A stretch of 64,000 nucleotides of DNA from Cardiocondyla obscurior (taxonomy: Eukaryota > Arthropoda > Insecta > Hymenoptera > Formicidae). This document shows positions 1-13,024 of the stretch, one piece after another. The stretch's first letter is position 1; each line of letters opens with the position of its first letter. Below the pieces are notes generated by a model, which was given only the letters and a program-made list of their open reading frames with translations, was not told where the DNA came from and searched no databases. The DNA is taken from positions 10,719,308 to 10,783,307 of the forward strand of contig NC_091866.1 in NCBI RefSeq assembly GCF_019399895.1, read 5' to 3'. The position numbers were made by a program, and so were the translations under genes.

Positions 1-3000
1 TAGAAGTGAAGATTTCGTGACCGTACCTTTATTACGGCCGCGGGTATAATACCGTGATATCGAAATTTTAGCAGGATACTCGCCAGTGTTTTGTCTTACG
101 GGCAAGTGGTTGACGATCGTACGCCTGCATATCCACGTCCGTGCCATTGTCGAAAACAATCAGGAAGGTTTTGTGCTATAAAAGTAAAGGTTAAACGATT
201 CGCGTACGCGAGCCGATTTCATAACGATTCTTTGGCTCTCGGGGGCTCGATTTATTCGACACGGTCGCGTTTAGTCGAACACTTGCATCCGCAATGACAT
301 TTCTCCCCGGGGGATCACGTGGCGACGTCGCGATTAATGATTATTCATCGATAAATTTGCTAATCTCGTCGTTGACAGCGGGCAGATGTCCGCCGGCCGC
401 AAACGTATCGCGGGGTCGTCGAACAATATTCCGGAGTGGTCTAAGCGCGCGATCGTTAAAGCGGCTTTTAGCACGATACGGAGTTCATTGCTCCATTTAC
501 ATCGTCGTTCCCTCGCTCGTAAAAGCGATCCTCCTTCTCTCGATCTCGTCGCTAGTCGTATATTACATGTTTATTTCTTTCAGCGGATGTAGATTCCGCG
601 ATTCGTTCTGCATATTCCACGACGTGAGTGAGCACGGTGATCCACCTTTCGACGGTAGAATTACGCTCGCGTCCGTCGCTTCGCGGCACGTGATTCATTC
701 ACGTTCCCGGGGAACCCGGAGAGGCGCGTTAACGCGTCGTATTATCGACAAACACGGCATTCCTTCGGTTCCCGAGTGATCGTTTTTGTCGCGCGATGAT
801 CGGTCGAAACTGATCACACACGATGATGAATATATTACGGGCATTTCCTGCCGAGGTAGGGCAGGTCCGCATTTACAAACTGCGCATTCGGTACAATGTT
901 GAAGCATTCGCGTATACGTGGAGGGCGCATTTTACAATTCAAATTCAAGGCATTATCGGTTTACGGCGGTGATGCACGTGCGTGTGTGTCTGTAAGAAGG
1001 AAATGTCACGCGTATCGTCCCCACGGTATCAATAAGACAATAAGCATAATCTGCTCGCGTCTGCGCGAGGTACGTTTCACGCCGCGGAAGAAAAAGAAAT
1101 TCTGTTCCACAGATGGTTTATCGCTCCTTCGCCCGAAAGAAGCACAATTTCGAGCAATCGATAGTCAATCTTTCCTGGTTGAAAGGTCAAGATAACAGAG
1201 CATCCCATTGACGTGTTATCTCGTTATCGCGGCGCACGCGAGTCTCGTTTCGGTAGTCGGGCTCTTTTTACTCATTGTCAGTGACGTTCACGGGAACGGT
1301 ATAGTTATATGATTACAAATCTTTACAGAGTTAAAGTACGCGGTCTCGTGATTCCGGTAGGCAGTCACTTAATTAAGATATCGTAGCTATTGTGGCGCGC
1401 CTATCCTTTGTGTGTGCAAACGTTACCGACGATGGCGCCGCTGTTTGACTTAGGTTAGCGACACGGTGCTCTTCGTTCGTTCTGTTTAATTAACATTTGT
1501 TGGCCCCCGCAAGCGCAAAGGCGACTCACGTGCGGTGCAACAATCCCCGCGAGTCGCGTCGCGCCGTGGATGCGCCACCGCGGGATTACGGATCCGCGCG
1601 TTCCCACCGCGTCACTTCGAGATGCTATTAAACGTCGTTATTACCATAAAAACCAATGAAAACCAATTACGTCGCGGCGCGATTAAAAAGATGGGTTCTG
1701 GCGTATCGATTTAACGATACATTAAACTCGCATTATAATTCGACCTTCGTCGAAGTAATTCCTCTTTAATATCGCTATTATACTCAACTTACAGGCCGAT
1801 GCTATTTCCGCCGTGTTACACGTGGGCACCTCGCGTACAAACCCCGCGCAATAAACACTCGGGGCAGTTTTTCCTCTCTCTTTTTCGTTACCTTCGACAT
1901 TACGCCACGGCTCCCTCGCGCCCCTTCACCATCTCATTTTCCCCACAACGTTACGGCTTACTGCACGAGACGCGCGTTATTACAAATCCGTTCCCGGCAC
2001 TTGAGGGAATCGTCAATTTCGCGAAATCTCAGAATAATCTTGGGGTTCGGTAATCCAGGCGCGCGCGGATTCGCGCTCGATATGGGGAGTCGCCGGCGGA
2101 AGTTCTCGCGCGAAAGTCACCGCAACATTTTATCCCTCAATACTTGGTGTTCTCGAAATTTAATTTTACATTAAAATTCAATAAAGTCAAGAATTCTTCG
2201 GCGTAACGCGATGCAAATTTCTTTCTTTTTTTTTTTTTTCTCTCTCCCCCCTCGCGGAATATTCGGAAGCGTGACGCAATTACGTGCGAACGGATAAAAA
2301 ATTCTACGGAGGTAAAAATGTTGTTGTTACAATCGACCACCGGGCTTGTCTCTCTTAAGCCCTCGTAACTCCCGATGTAACTTTGATGAACGTCCACAGC
2401 CCGACGGTGTTTCGTAATCGAACAATGCGGAATCGCTTTTCGCGCGCGATGCGATTGTTGGCCGCGGACCCTCCCTTCGGGTTCGCCAATAAATTTTTCT
2501 AGTTAACGGGCCGCCAATTGCGAGCCGAGCGCGCCGATTGTAACCCTTGGGATTTGCCTCGACGTACCGATATCTGGCGATAAATTTTCAGCCGTCTCAT
2601 TTGAGACTGCTCCGTCAGTCGCTAGGAAGAATGCAAACCGAGTTAAAATAAAAGATAAATAAAAGGCGCGGCGAATAACGGCATTTAGCTTTGTATCAAT
2701 AGACCGCCGGTCGTTAGAGCTTGATTTGATCGGTCTATTTCCGATGTACTCTGTATCGAAGCGAGAGATAAAAATTTCGCGTTTATTCAGCCTCATCGAA
2801 TCGAGATAAACCGACAGCTAGCACGCGGATGGCATTACCTATACAAATGCGACGAAAATCATAGCGACGTATCGCGATATCGTCCAAAGTGCGACGCGAA
2901 TTTCTGTAAGTTTTTTTTTTTCCTTTTTTTATTGTACGGCGGGGTAGCATAAACTTTCGGTGGCATCAATTTTGCCATTTGAATTTCAAATAACCCACCG

Positions 3001-4295
3001 GTGTGTCAAGATAGAAACTGGGGAATGCTGCGGCAACAACGTTTCCTTCTCGAAATCGTATTTTCCCTTCGTCTTAAGTTTCCTTTCTTGATTACGTTGA
3101 CTTTTTCGGATTGAATGTCGAGCTTAACGATTTCACCGGCGTGTATAGCGTTTCCTTAGAATTGACCTGGATTAAAATCGACGGTGTCAAAACGAATCTC
3201 TGTTATCGCAATGTTCGCCGCCTCGCATTTCGTTCGTGAAAACGCGGGGCTGTCGTGCGACAAATTAAAAGCGACCGTACGGGCACAATGCGCCGCGGTT
3301 CTCGCAATGCATATTAATAAATTTCACTTCTGCACGCCCTACGCGTCAAATTGGTCGCGCGCGATAATCATTGCGAAACGCCGCTGCGCAATTCGCGGCG
3401 AATACGGATCTATCGCGTTGCGCGAGGTGAGCACTCCGAAATTATTCCCTTTGAGAACGTAATGAGTGACCCCGCGGGCGCTTTGTCGCGTTGACGCTCG
3501 AAAGCGCGGCTCATCTGCGCTGTGTGGCGCATTGCTTACCGCAACGCGTTTCACTGTTGCTCAATAGGCGAGCGGGTGTGCGATCAAGCGAGCGAATTTT
3601 CGTGCTTTCAAAAGCGGCGCTTATGGACGTAACAAAAGGACCCGCTCGCGTCACCGCGATTTCATTTATAGCGCCTTGCCGTAATTGTTCGAATAATTCG
3701 GCAAAAGCGGCGCGACACCGAGCATAGCAATGATAGGTGGGGAACGACTGTCGAAAGCGACGCGCGGAAAAAATCGCTTGCCGTCGAAGCATCTTCATTC
3801 GTAATCGCCCGACGGGCGCATCCATCGCGTGACGAGCCGCACGATCGTATACCACCGGGGGATGGAATTATTAACGCGAATAAAAAACGACACATTTACG
3901 ATCTTTACGCGCGACGGCCTTTTCTGCATTCCCGGCCAGCGAGAGTCCTTCAATTTGCACGTGTAGTTAGATTACGTAACATTTCCGAAGGCTGACTCTG
4001 ACGTCTTATCACCCACAAGAAAAAAAAAAAGAAAAAGAAATAAAAATTGACAGCGGTGAAAAATTTGACCTAGTATTGAATATCGATGAATGATTAATTC
4101 TACCAGAATCTTTGATACCGTTTGACGGGCGTCGTTAGATAGCCATTTTCGATTGCGGTCATTTAATTACCTTAAAATATAACGGATACATTAATTTTAC
4201 GACACACAACTCGACAGGATCCCTGGATTTCGGTTCGTTAACACCAGATACGTTTGTATCACTTTGCATATTTTTTTTTTTTCTTTCTTCCGCAG
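1..4295. other. Upstream flank, no supported gene
   Basis: This stretch is CpG-rich with scattered homopolymers, including a T tract near 2226 and an A-rich stretch near 4021. Open frames exist, the longest being 161 codons at 294-779, but they show no conserved motif, codon bias or clean splice structure. They look like chance frames in GC-rich sequence. The region could hold distal promoter or enhancer sequence of dunce, or an upstream non-coding exon that joins the acceptor at 4294-4295. I see no gene that can be named. Confidence 0.5.
4271..4295 (+). promoter_or_regulatory. Strong candidate 3' splice site before exon A
   Basis: Twelve T residues at 4271-4282 run into a pyrimidine-rich stretch ending CCGCAG, with the AG at 4294-4295. 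This is close to an ideal insect acceptor. If it is used, exon A spans 4296-4768 and its 5' UTR is joined to an upstream non-coding exon, possibly outside the window. It could instead be unused if transcription starts near 4492. The call rests on sequence pattern only. Confidence 0.5.
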
Positions 4296-4619
4296 ATAAA
4301 TCGGAGATCTTTCGATTGCATCATATTCCCGGGCTTCGGTATCTCGGGATACAATCATATGTAATTATAAAAGCGAGTATTGCCGGAGAATAACAGAGGA
4401 TGTCGCGGTCGCACGCGTGGATTTTGAAAGATACTCCGGTCAAGGCAAAGACGCGTGAAGTATTTAATAAGTGTGCGTGAAAATCGCGTCGTCAGTCCTC
4501 ACGGTGCGCGTGGAAACGCGAGGATCGGTGATGTCCGGTCGGCGGGCGGTACGCAAAGACGTCGTCGGTAGCGACGGCGCGTTTTGGTGACGTGACGCTG
4601 CGGAAGTGGAGTATCGAGA
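4296..4619 (+). promoter_or_regulatory. dnc: 5' UTR / possible promoter of the exon A isoform
   Basis: This stretch lies between the candidate acceptor and the ATG at 4620 and becomes GC-rich from about 4480. An arthropod initiator-like TCAGTC sits at 4492-4497. About 28 bases downstream, at 4522-4526, GGATC fits the RGWYV downstream-promoter-element pattern, one base off ideal spacing. An in-frame TGA at 4593-4595 closes the reading frame before the ATG. Transcription may therefore start at 4494, or the region may be spliced 5' UTR; the sequence alone does not decide. Confidence 0.45.
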
Positions 4620-4768
4620 ATGAGTAGCCTCCAGGTGCCGGAGCTACGGCTTCCGGATGACAACGACGACGGTGGTCCCGGCGGTGGTAACGCGATAAGG
4701 GGCACGGTGCCCTTGTTGCTGGTACCGCCGAGCAACGTGCCGAGGAGGCGGCATTCTTGGATTTGCGG
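4620..4768 (+). CDS. dnc: dunce/PDE4 first coding exon A (PDE4D3-like N-terminus)
   Basis: This exon encodes 49 residues plus two bases, then a GTGAGT donor at 4769, so it ends in phase 2. The leader (residues 1-40) is acidic around 13-17 (DDNDD) and Gly/Pro-rich around 18-23. It ends PRRRHSWIC at residues 41-49. Human PDE4D3 has RRHSWIC immediately before its common FDVDNG exon, and Drosophila dunce carries the same block before FDVENG. The Ser in RRHS (here Ser46) is the PKA site in PDE4D3 (Ser13), so the isoform is probably under PKA feedback. The phase also fits: human PDE4 N-termini reach the shared FDV exon through a split codon whose last base is T, and here GG plus T would give Gly. 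The ATG is the first in frame after a TGA 27 bases upstream. The protein is partial because UCR1, UCR2 and the catalytic domain lie on later exons. Confidence 0.88.
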
Positions 4769-6610
4769 GTGAGTAACATAATCCGTACGGCGGATAACAG
4801 ACTCCGGATAATAGAATTCGGATGGCGCGGAGAGAGAGTTTCCCCCGTTGAAACTGCGCGGAGGAAAATTATTAATTAGCCGCTTAACATGCGTCCCGCG
4901 CGACCGTGACGTGCGGAGCACGAATTTCGGATTTATTCGCGCGCACTCGTTTCTCGCGCGTGTTATACGAGTTTATTTTCTACGCCCGGGAAGAGGCTGT
5001 TTAATTTACTCTCTCGGCGGCCCCGGTATATTTCTTAGGGTATTCAGCTCCCGTTCCTATGGCGTGGATTAGATCGGGTAAGGTGTGCTGCAGATAGCGA
5101 TACGTCTATTATGCAAATGCGACAGCTCCATGTATGTCATAATCAAATGTATGTAGATTGTCTGAATAATGTCGTTGCAGATTTAGCATCAAGTAGTATA
5201 AGGTATCAGACACTTTACATTATGTGTTGCTCGCTTAACATGTGTTAATTATTTATACAAGGCTAGCAGCACATTTCTATCTGAAAAAATAATTGGCGTT
5301 ACGTGTGAATTGTTGCCAACGATCGCTTTACCGCGTTACTTTATTTCGTGTGATTTTTTTTTTTTAAGAAATAGATTTTTAAGAAGCTGAAAGATACTTG
5401 GATTATTTTATTATTCAAGAGTTCGCTGGAATAAGAGTTTTATAGCGACGACGATTCTGAATGCCCGAAAATGACGGTTGGATCTGTTTCTTGACGAAAA
5501 TAACTCGTGGAAAATTACGGTTAATTGTCCCTTGAGATTTTTCGCTTGCAGACAGTCGAAAATTTCACGATTGCCGAGTGGCCGAGACGTCTTGCGACGA
5601 AAGAAAAACGGGGTGAGAAAATTACGACTGCTGGGAAAGATTATTTAGTCAATTCGGTCAATTAACGATTTAATTCATTGACTGTTTTACTTTTTTCACG
5701 GTTGTCTCTTTTCCTCGAAGGGCCGAAATTTCAGTTTAATTGCGGAGTCGCGGGCGCGCGGACGTGTTGCTAATCGCTCCGCAATTACGCGTATTTTCGA
5801 CCGCGGATAGGAAAGTATCGCGTACGAATAAGTGTCGACGTCGTCGACTCGGAAACGGACGATCATTTTTTGCATACATGCGTTACGCTACTCATCGTTT
5901 TGTGCATCGTTTAATGCATCGAAAAAGTGCTCCGGAAAGATAAGGTTATGTCGCCGGCGGAGCGCGCGGGAGCGTCCGACGTGAATTGCGCGGGAGTTGC
6001 GTCGGGCATCTTCGATTACGGCTCCCATTAAAATTTTTCTTCGGCAGGTTCCGGTAACCGCCAATTCAGAGTGCGAGATCCGCACTTCGCCCGTCTTCTT
6101 CGTCGCGGCCGAGATTGTCATACCGTTCCGAGCAAGTGATTTTTGAGAAACTTAAAGAAGATAAAGTGCGCGGAGAACATTTCGCGTCGCGACCCGTCTC
6201 ATTCGCCGCTTGGTGCTAGTTGTCGACGTCGTTCGTTCTGCCAACGAGAATTGATGAATGAATCAAAAGTAACCTCGCTTTAAATCGTAGACAATCGTAG
6301 ACAAAAGAGGTGTCGTGATCGAGGACGACTCGAGTGAAGACCCGGCGGAAAAAAAGCAACGCCACGAATATCGAGAGTGCAAATTTATGCAATGAATGAT
6401 CGTTCGTCGCGATTTTTAATTTTAATCGTAAAAAATTGCCGCGATAATCCACCGTTATTCTTTCGGTCGTTCGTCTGTCAAGTGATAGTGTTAATGATTA
6501 ATGATTAGAGATAGTGAATATAAAAAAAAAGCAGTGTAATATATTGTCAAGTGATTTGGAATGCTACACGCACACGCACATGTCAGGATAATTCGAAATA
6601 CTTCCACGGC

Positions 6611-6637
6611 AGGAAGGATGGAAGGATGAAAGGATGT
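6611..6637. repeat. Short tandem GGATGAA-like repeat
   Basis: Three imperfect copies of a 7-8 bp unit containing AGGATG follow each other. A nearby pair of 10-bp ATCGTAGACA units lies at about 6284-6303. Both look like replication-slippage repeats within intron and have no visible function. Confidence 0.6.
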
Positions 6638-8395
6638 CGGACGTTCATCAGCCGTAGATTATCCAATTCTAATTTCCGTAATTATCCTAAAGCAATTAAT
6701 ATAATCAACTAATGTTCTAGCGTAACGACGCGCGCAGAGCGAGCGTTCTTTATTCTTTAGCATAAATATATAAATTATAAATTGTTTATAATGGTAAAAT
6801 AGGGTGATATTTTTAACTTGAAAAATGTTATTACTTTCTCTTCCACTTTGTAATTTTTTAAATATTTTTCTTTTTTATGCGCAATTTATTGTTGTGTAAC
6901 TAATGAAAGTTAAAACAGTACTCTGCGAAGAACAAGAGAATATCATTAAAGAAGTCAGTTCTTTTAGATTAATTTTTGTGTAAAAACGTGAAGTTAATTA
7001 ACGTACGCGAAATTTACACTTAAATTTGTTTCTACAGAAAATACATTGTACAAGCGTAGTGATCAAGTTTCGACTCTCTTGGTCTAACTAGAAGGCATTT
7101 TGGTTCCCTCGGGAACCTTTAATTTAGGATAATTACACGGCGCGGTTTAGAGTGTCGTTACAATTTCGTGAAGTTCGCGCGAGAATAATGGCGTTGCTTT
7201 AAATAAGGCCGAAATTGAATGATAGACTTTCCGGCTGCTACTCTTTTAATTCTCGCTTGGGGATTCGCATATGCGAAGCTTCTGTACTAAGCAGCTCTTA
7301 ACCTTTGAATTCTTGCAGTAATTTAATTATGGCTTCTTCGTATGTTATTTAACTAATTTCTCCCGTAAAACGTAACGTAGCGAAGTTCCATTTGCAGCTC
7401 GGTTATCCCGCAAATAATTCAGATTGTCATTAACGATGATTTGTATAAAAATATATTGAGAATAGAAGTCAACGCGCGTCACTATTCGCGCTAACTGGTT
7501 TCATTGCTGCCGCGTGTTCGTTTAATTTTTTTTCTTTTTTTTCTTCCGCGCTCTACACAAAGATATTTGCATATTAATTTCACCGTACTATGTTTTCGCT
7601 GGACATAAAATTGGCCGGCGGAAAGTATGTTACGCGCATCGTCGAGGTACAAATTACGTTCCGTTGCATGTATTGACTTTAAATTAATATATTACAATTA
7701 ATTTTGTTCGACAAGAAAGCGTGAAATTGAGATTTTTAACAGATTACTTTTAACGCTTGATTACGCTTAAATTAAGAACTCGAGCGAAGCGCGACGTGAC
7801 ATCGAAATAATCTTCATATTAATCTATTGAAATCTTTTCGCGAAAGAACTTGCGGTTTTTAAAAAATATTATTATCTTTTCCGTTCCCGTCACTGCCGAG
7901 CGACGCTGTTTTATAAGGCGTTTAAACGCACCGTAGGTAGAGGTACTATGAACTACTTGCGGAAAATAAAAAGAAAGTACGTCCACGTTTTTCTTCTGAA
8001 AATAGTCATTTCAGAAGGAGCACGATCGTGTAGACTGCTATGGTTTCATTAAATTAATCCACTCGTGCTAGTATTTTCTGGTTGTTCGTACTTTGCGTTG
8101 CGACGTGCGCGTTTTATTTTGAGTTTATTTGGGGTTTTTTTTTTAGTTTTATTTTTATTTTATTTTACTTTTTTTTTTTTAATCGTTTGACGTACACCCA
8201 GGAAGAGAGCTTTTCTTAGATATTTACGTGCGCTGAAACTTTCATACCATACCATACCATAAAGTTGCGATTCCCGTGCACGATAAAGGTGTTTTGTACA
8301 CCGGCTTATAATTTTTATTGCTATTTCATTGCGAGAGGGTACGCCTAACAGCGGTTAAAGCAGCCGGAGAACGATATATACGTGTGGGATCGTAA

Positions 8396-8433
8396 ATGCG
8401 CGTAAATGGCATGTGCAAATGGTCCCGCAAAAG
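8396..8433 (+). other. Weak candidate mini first coding exon
   Basis: A TAA immediately precedes an ATG at 8396. A 12-codon frame then leads to AG followed by GTGAGTC at 8434, ending in phase 2 like the other candidate dunce starts. The peptide would be MRVNGMCKWSRK plus a split codon. Several GTGAGT hexamers are expected by chance in 64 kb, and a short frame in the right phase is not rare, so this is suggestive only. No promoter motif or homology supports it. Confidence 0.2.
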
Positions 8434-9875
8434 GTGAGTCGCGTCATCATACATATTTGTACAAGGTGTTCGTAGAGCGATAACAATTGACTATTAATAC
8501 CCCAGTCGCGCGCCGTGCAACGTTAGATTCTTACGCGACCACCATGCGGTAGATTGCTTTCACGATTTACGGTGATTGCACAATTAATTCGTACGTGGAA
8601 GTTATTATTTGGCGAGCTTACGTCGCGGCGTTATTGAGAAAAATTAATATTCCGAACTTGATACATAATTCCCCGAGCGTTTCGCACGAGGAGCATAGTA
8701 GAGCCGTGATAAATTAATTGGGCCGTGAAGGTGGCGTATCTTATTTCATTTGAAAACAACTATTATCTTGTAATTTAATTTTGCTCCACTGCCTCCAGCA
8801 AAGTCGCTCGTCTTATCGAAGCAGCAAACTGCGTCTCGCAAGAGATTGTATATGATTTTTTTTTTCTTTTTCTTTTTTTTTTCTTACTCTACGCTAGGAT
8901 CTATCCTCTCGCGTGAAGAAAGGAAAACACGCTTGTCAGAGGTGAATGCCACCAAATTGCATTTTCCGCCAACACCTGCGCGAGCCGGGAGATCTAACCG
9001 GAGAATCCGGTTATTAAAGATCACGATGCAGCTTGCGCCTTCGTTCCTTTTCGTACGCGTATTCTTTTTTTTTTGTCTTCATCGGTTTTATTACCTGTAG
9101 CGGAAGATAATAAATGATGTATCATCTCATATATATTTTATAATGTCGTTCGTATATGACGTTTTCAAAGTTTTCATTGAGAAGTATCGAAGATAAAAAT
9201 AGTAACCTCGGTTTCTAGGATTACTTCTTTTTTATTTTCTTTTTTTTTTAAATTGCAAAGATATCAAAATATAATGTAATAGATTATATGTATTAGTGAT
9301 TTATTATCTTGCGCATCTAAAGATTATGTTTCCTTTTCTCCAAAAGCGACGACAAAAAGTCGAGGACTTTGAAATAACTAATGTGTGAAATAAGAAGTTT
9401 GAATGGAAATAACGCGTACAGATATTTCTCTCCGATTTCTTCACAAAATTTAGTGGTACAAGGATATGGCGCGTCGCACGTCGTCTACAACTTAAATTTC
9501 CTGTAGCTGTATCATCGATTTTTGGAGTAAAGCGGAAATACGATACTTCTTGTTCTACTTCTTGCATCTATTGCATTCATGCTCATTTTTTGAAACGAAT
9601 AATTTTTAAATTGATATCGCCACGCTATGAAAATTGAAAGAATTTTCTGAGTGAAATAATATTTTTATTTCTGCATATAATCTTGCTAGTCTTATAACGA
9701 AAAAAAGAAAAAAAAAACATTAAAATTCCTAGGTATTAAAAATAATACCTATTTTTATATTATGAGCTTAAATAATTTTTATAATTAATTACAGCTTATT
9801 AATCGCAGAATATCTCTCGGTAATAACTTAATCTACTTAGCTTTTTTAAAACAATTTTACATGACGTAACATAAG

Positions 9876-9907
9876 TTTTTTTTTTTTACTTTATGTTTCA
9901 GGTGAGT
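9876..9907 (+). other. Candidate recursive splice site (ratchet point)
   Basis: A run of 12 T at 9876-9887 and a T-rich stretch lead to TTTCAG ending at 9901, followed directly by GTGAGT at 9902-9907. A strong acceptor fused to a strong donor with no exon between them is the defining pattern of insect recursive splice sites, which remove long introns stepwise. It lies 5.1 kb into the first long intron. A second GTGAGT at 9940 would define a 38-nt recursive exon (9902-9939) if the first donor is skipped. This was the only site I found with both halves near consensus. Confidence 0.55.
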
Positions 9908-12717
9908 CCAGAGTTCATACTTCTCTCGCTAAGGTTTATGTGAGTAACAATCCAAACCGGTATTTTTATCCGGCTCTGATAGCACTCATATTTTATGTCA
10001 CTCAAGCGAAATACGTTGTGCTTTCGAAGCGAAATTTGTTGCTGCATATAAAAAGCAATATTAAGTGGCATATTCGATGGCGAATATCGGTGATAAATTA
10101 AGCAGTTTTAGCGGCGATTGATTGAAACGAAGAGCCATTACGATAACGAAGATTAATATTTTTTAATCGGCACCGATACTATACGTGAATTATACATTTC
10201 GTAGCCGAATATAATATCACGTAAAGAAATTAGGTGAATTAATTAATTCAATTAATTCAGCGTAATATTTAAATATTAAACGCCACGTGTAAGATATATT
10301 ATCTCGTAATCGCAATAGAAACGCCCGCGTAAATTTCTCATTAACTTTGTATATTCGTTAAGTGCATTCCTTCTGTCATTTTCCCCCGTTTTAAAAATAC
10401 TTTCTTATATTGTGAAGAGATAAGAGGCTAAAGATTAGGAAAGCGCTTTTAGTTTCTCTCCCATGAGAAATGCGGAAGCCTTCTGTCGGAGCGGCTCATA
10501 TTCTTAACGTCAACGTGCGCAAAAACTCCGGCTTCGTTGACGTTGGCATGCAAGAGAAAATGGGTCACTTTTTTGGAGGAAATATCAAGTTTTTTCTTTT
10601 TTTTTCTTTTAACGTTACGCTCGGCATTACGATTATCCCTACCATATGCGACATTAGTATTACGCGTCACCTATGACTCTCGCGATCTATCGATTACATA
10701 GGTGACGATAATGGTAATTACAAGCGTGATGTAATGACTCTAATAGGGTTACGGAGAGTAATCGGGTTAGAGAATAGATATGAGCGTCAATGGCGCAACG
10801 GATAGATACGTTTCAAGCAGAATTTGTTATCGTTTGACGAGCACGCGAATGCAGAAAGTATATGCACCTTCGGCAATTTTGAAAAGTATTTATTTTTCAA
10901 CCGCAGTTATATCTTTAGTTTAATTTTTTATTCACATTTGCATCTTATATTTCGTTTCCCGATCACGTGTTTCAATTAATTTCCGAATTAATTTCTTTAT
11001 TTATTCCGCGTCGATTTTATTTCTAATGATTTAACTGCAAAGTAACTTTTCCATTGCTAATACTACACATTGTGCGCGACACGTTTTGTAAATAATTTTA
11101 TATACAAATTACCACATCAGAAACACTACAAGCGCATTGTAAGAGTATGGTTTCAACGCGCTCTTGAATCGCCGTATTCTGCAGATCAAGTGCACCGAGC
11201 GTGCTGTTTTATTAAGTTCTTATTTATAGTCCAACGCGACGGGTTTCTAACTTCTCTCTCTCTCTCCTCCCTTCGTCTCTTTATTCCTTTTGCTCTTTCG
11301 TTTCTTCGAGCATCAATGTAAGTTTTCCTAGTAGAGAATCGTAAGAATCCTTTTGGGTCTTGAGAAAAAGGAATTTTTTAAAATTACTTTGCGACCTGCC
11401 AGCAATTCTTGTGCGAACATAACAAATTAAATTTTTTTTTTTTTTGTTTTATTTTAGAAGAACTCATATTTGCTAAGGGACGTCACGTTTGTGTTGTATG
11501 CATATTTAGAAACAGAGAATATTAAAAATTATTATTAACAAGCAATGGAATTGTATTTTAGCCTGTTAATTTCAACAAAACGAAGAGCAAAAACGTGTCG
11601 TGCTCGCTTTGAACTCGATATATATTTATGTTTTATTTTATTAATTTGTAGAAAACGGAGAAAGGATAATTTTCGTGTGATTAAAAAATAAGATGATGAA
11701 GCGGCTTTAAAAAGATAATTTAATAAGGCGCAATGGAAAAGTTAATTTTATTATATTTTTCACGGAAACTTTAAATTAGATATCTCGCGGTATCTTCCAC
11801 TCGGTTCCATACGCTGCAACGTTGTGCCATCGATTTATCGTAGACATATTTCATTTATGTTCGTTTCTCCGCCACTACGCAGAGAGATGCACCGGTATTG
11901 CATGCATTTCACGGCTGAGAAGTTTGCGAGTTGCGTTATTCTTCGTTCTCGAAGGGAAATTAACGATGCGCGCCAAGATTAGCATTCGTCTGTTATCAGT
12001 TACTAAAAGCAAACTCATAAATATTGCTCGACCTCAGAATAAAATAAGATATAATGAACGTGCACCACGCGCCGAGTACGCAACGAGTGTTAAAGAGAAC
12101 TTGTAAGATGAGAAAGAAAATAGAGAAGTAAAAAAAAAAAAAAATTAACGTAATTAATTGTTATAAAGGCGAAAGCAAGATAGGCTGTTTTTATTAATTT
12201 CGTATAATTACTCTTCACTTATTAACGAAACCTGAATTGATAAATTATCATTATACGGAGAGTATAATAACGGCGCGAAATCGCGCGCGGGCGAGGCGAA
12301 TATTTCCTAATTTGTAAACAATATCGCAAGCCGTTACGACGTAGTATCGAAATTTACGTGAAAACTATCAGTAAGGGTCTCGGAGAAGAGAGAATTCCGT
12401 TGCGAGTGGAAATCAATTTCGAGAACAGTCCTCCAGATAATGAAAATATTTTGTGAGTGACGCATACTTGGATAAACGAGGGATATATTTTTATTATCTA
12501 CAACGGTATTTAATCTGGACGGCGAAGATGTTTTTCAACATCCGCATTCGCAATTACCTTTCAATCACATCCGTCGAATAAATAATTCTGAAACTCGGAT
12601 TAAAGTATTAAGCTCTTGCCGTTATCGTTGCATTAGATTCGATTGGACGAGCTCGTAATCTCGCGACACTGACTCAAGACTTTATTTTCGCTTTCACGTT
12701 TTTATCAGCGGTGATTA

Positions 12718-12772
12718 GGAAAGTGGGTAAGAGAGAGGAGGAAAGGAGAGGAGGGAGGGGAAAATAAATAAT
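12718..12772 (+). repeat. Purine-rich tract (G/A)
   Basis: The plus strand is almost entirely purine over about 50 bases, with several GG and GGG runs such as GAGGGAGGGG. Such tracts can form triplex or G-rich structures. No coding role is visible. Confidence 0.55.
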
Positions 12773-12988
12773 CTTTTTATCGCGGGGAGGGTTGATGAAT
12801 GAAAGCATTTCGGGAAAATGACGTTTCAACCACCATACGCGCGTTCGTCGTTTTTGTGAGTAAAATATAATCCCGTGCGCACAAAGCCGAATTTTGACCA
12901 CCTTGTATAGATGGCAAAGAGAATGCAAGGCTACTAGGGTACAGCTCTGGGTCCTGAGGGATCGATACGAACCATTGCCTGCTACCGT

Positions 12989-13024
12989 TGCTGCTGCTGC
13001 TACTACCGATGCTGCTGCTGCTGC
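12989..13024. repeat. CTG/GCT triplet repeat
   Basis: Two short GCT/CTG arrays of about four to five units each are separated by an interrupted segment (ACTACCGAT). They produce poly-Ala or poly-Ser frames on the minus strand that look like shadows of the repeat, not protein. I treat this as an intronic microsatellite. Confidence 0.7.

Noticed and set aside
294..779. 161-codon open frame in the upstream flank, containing GTGAGT at 627
   Set aside because: The donor would leave phase 0, not the PDE4 phase. The peptide has no recognisable motif, and the frame overlaps other equally open frames in CpG-rich sequence.
2880..2912. GTAAGT followed by poly-T near 2907 as a donor
   Set aside because: The phase-2 frame upstream opens after a TAG but has no ATG, and no promoter or homology supports an exon.
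11070..11321. Frame ending in phase 2 at GTAAGT (11317)
   Set aside because: The phase fits but the peptide runs through a TC-rich tract and shows no PDE4-like features. The match is expected by chance.
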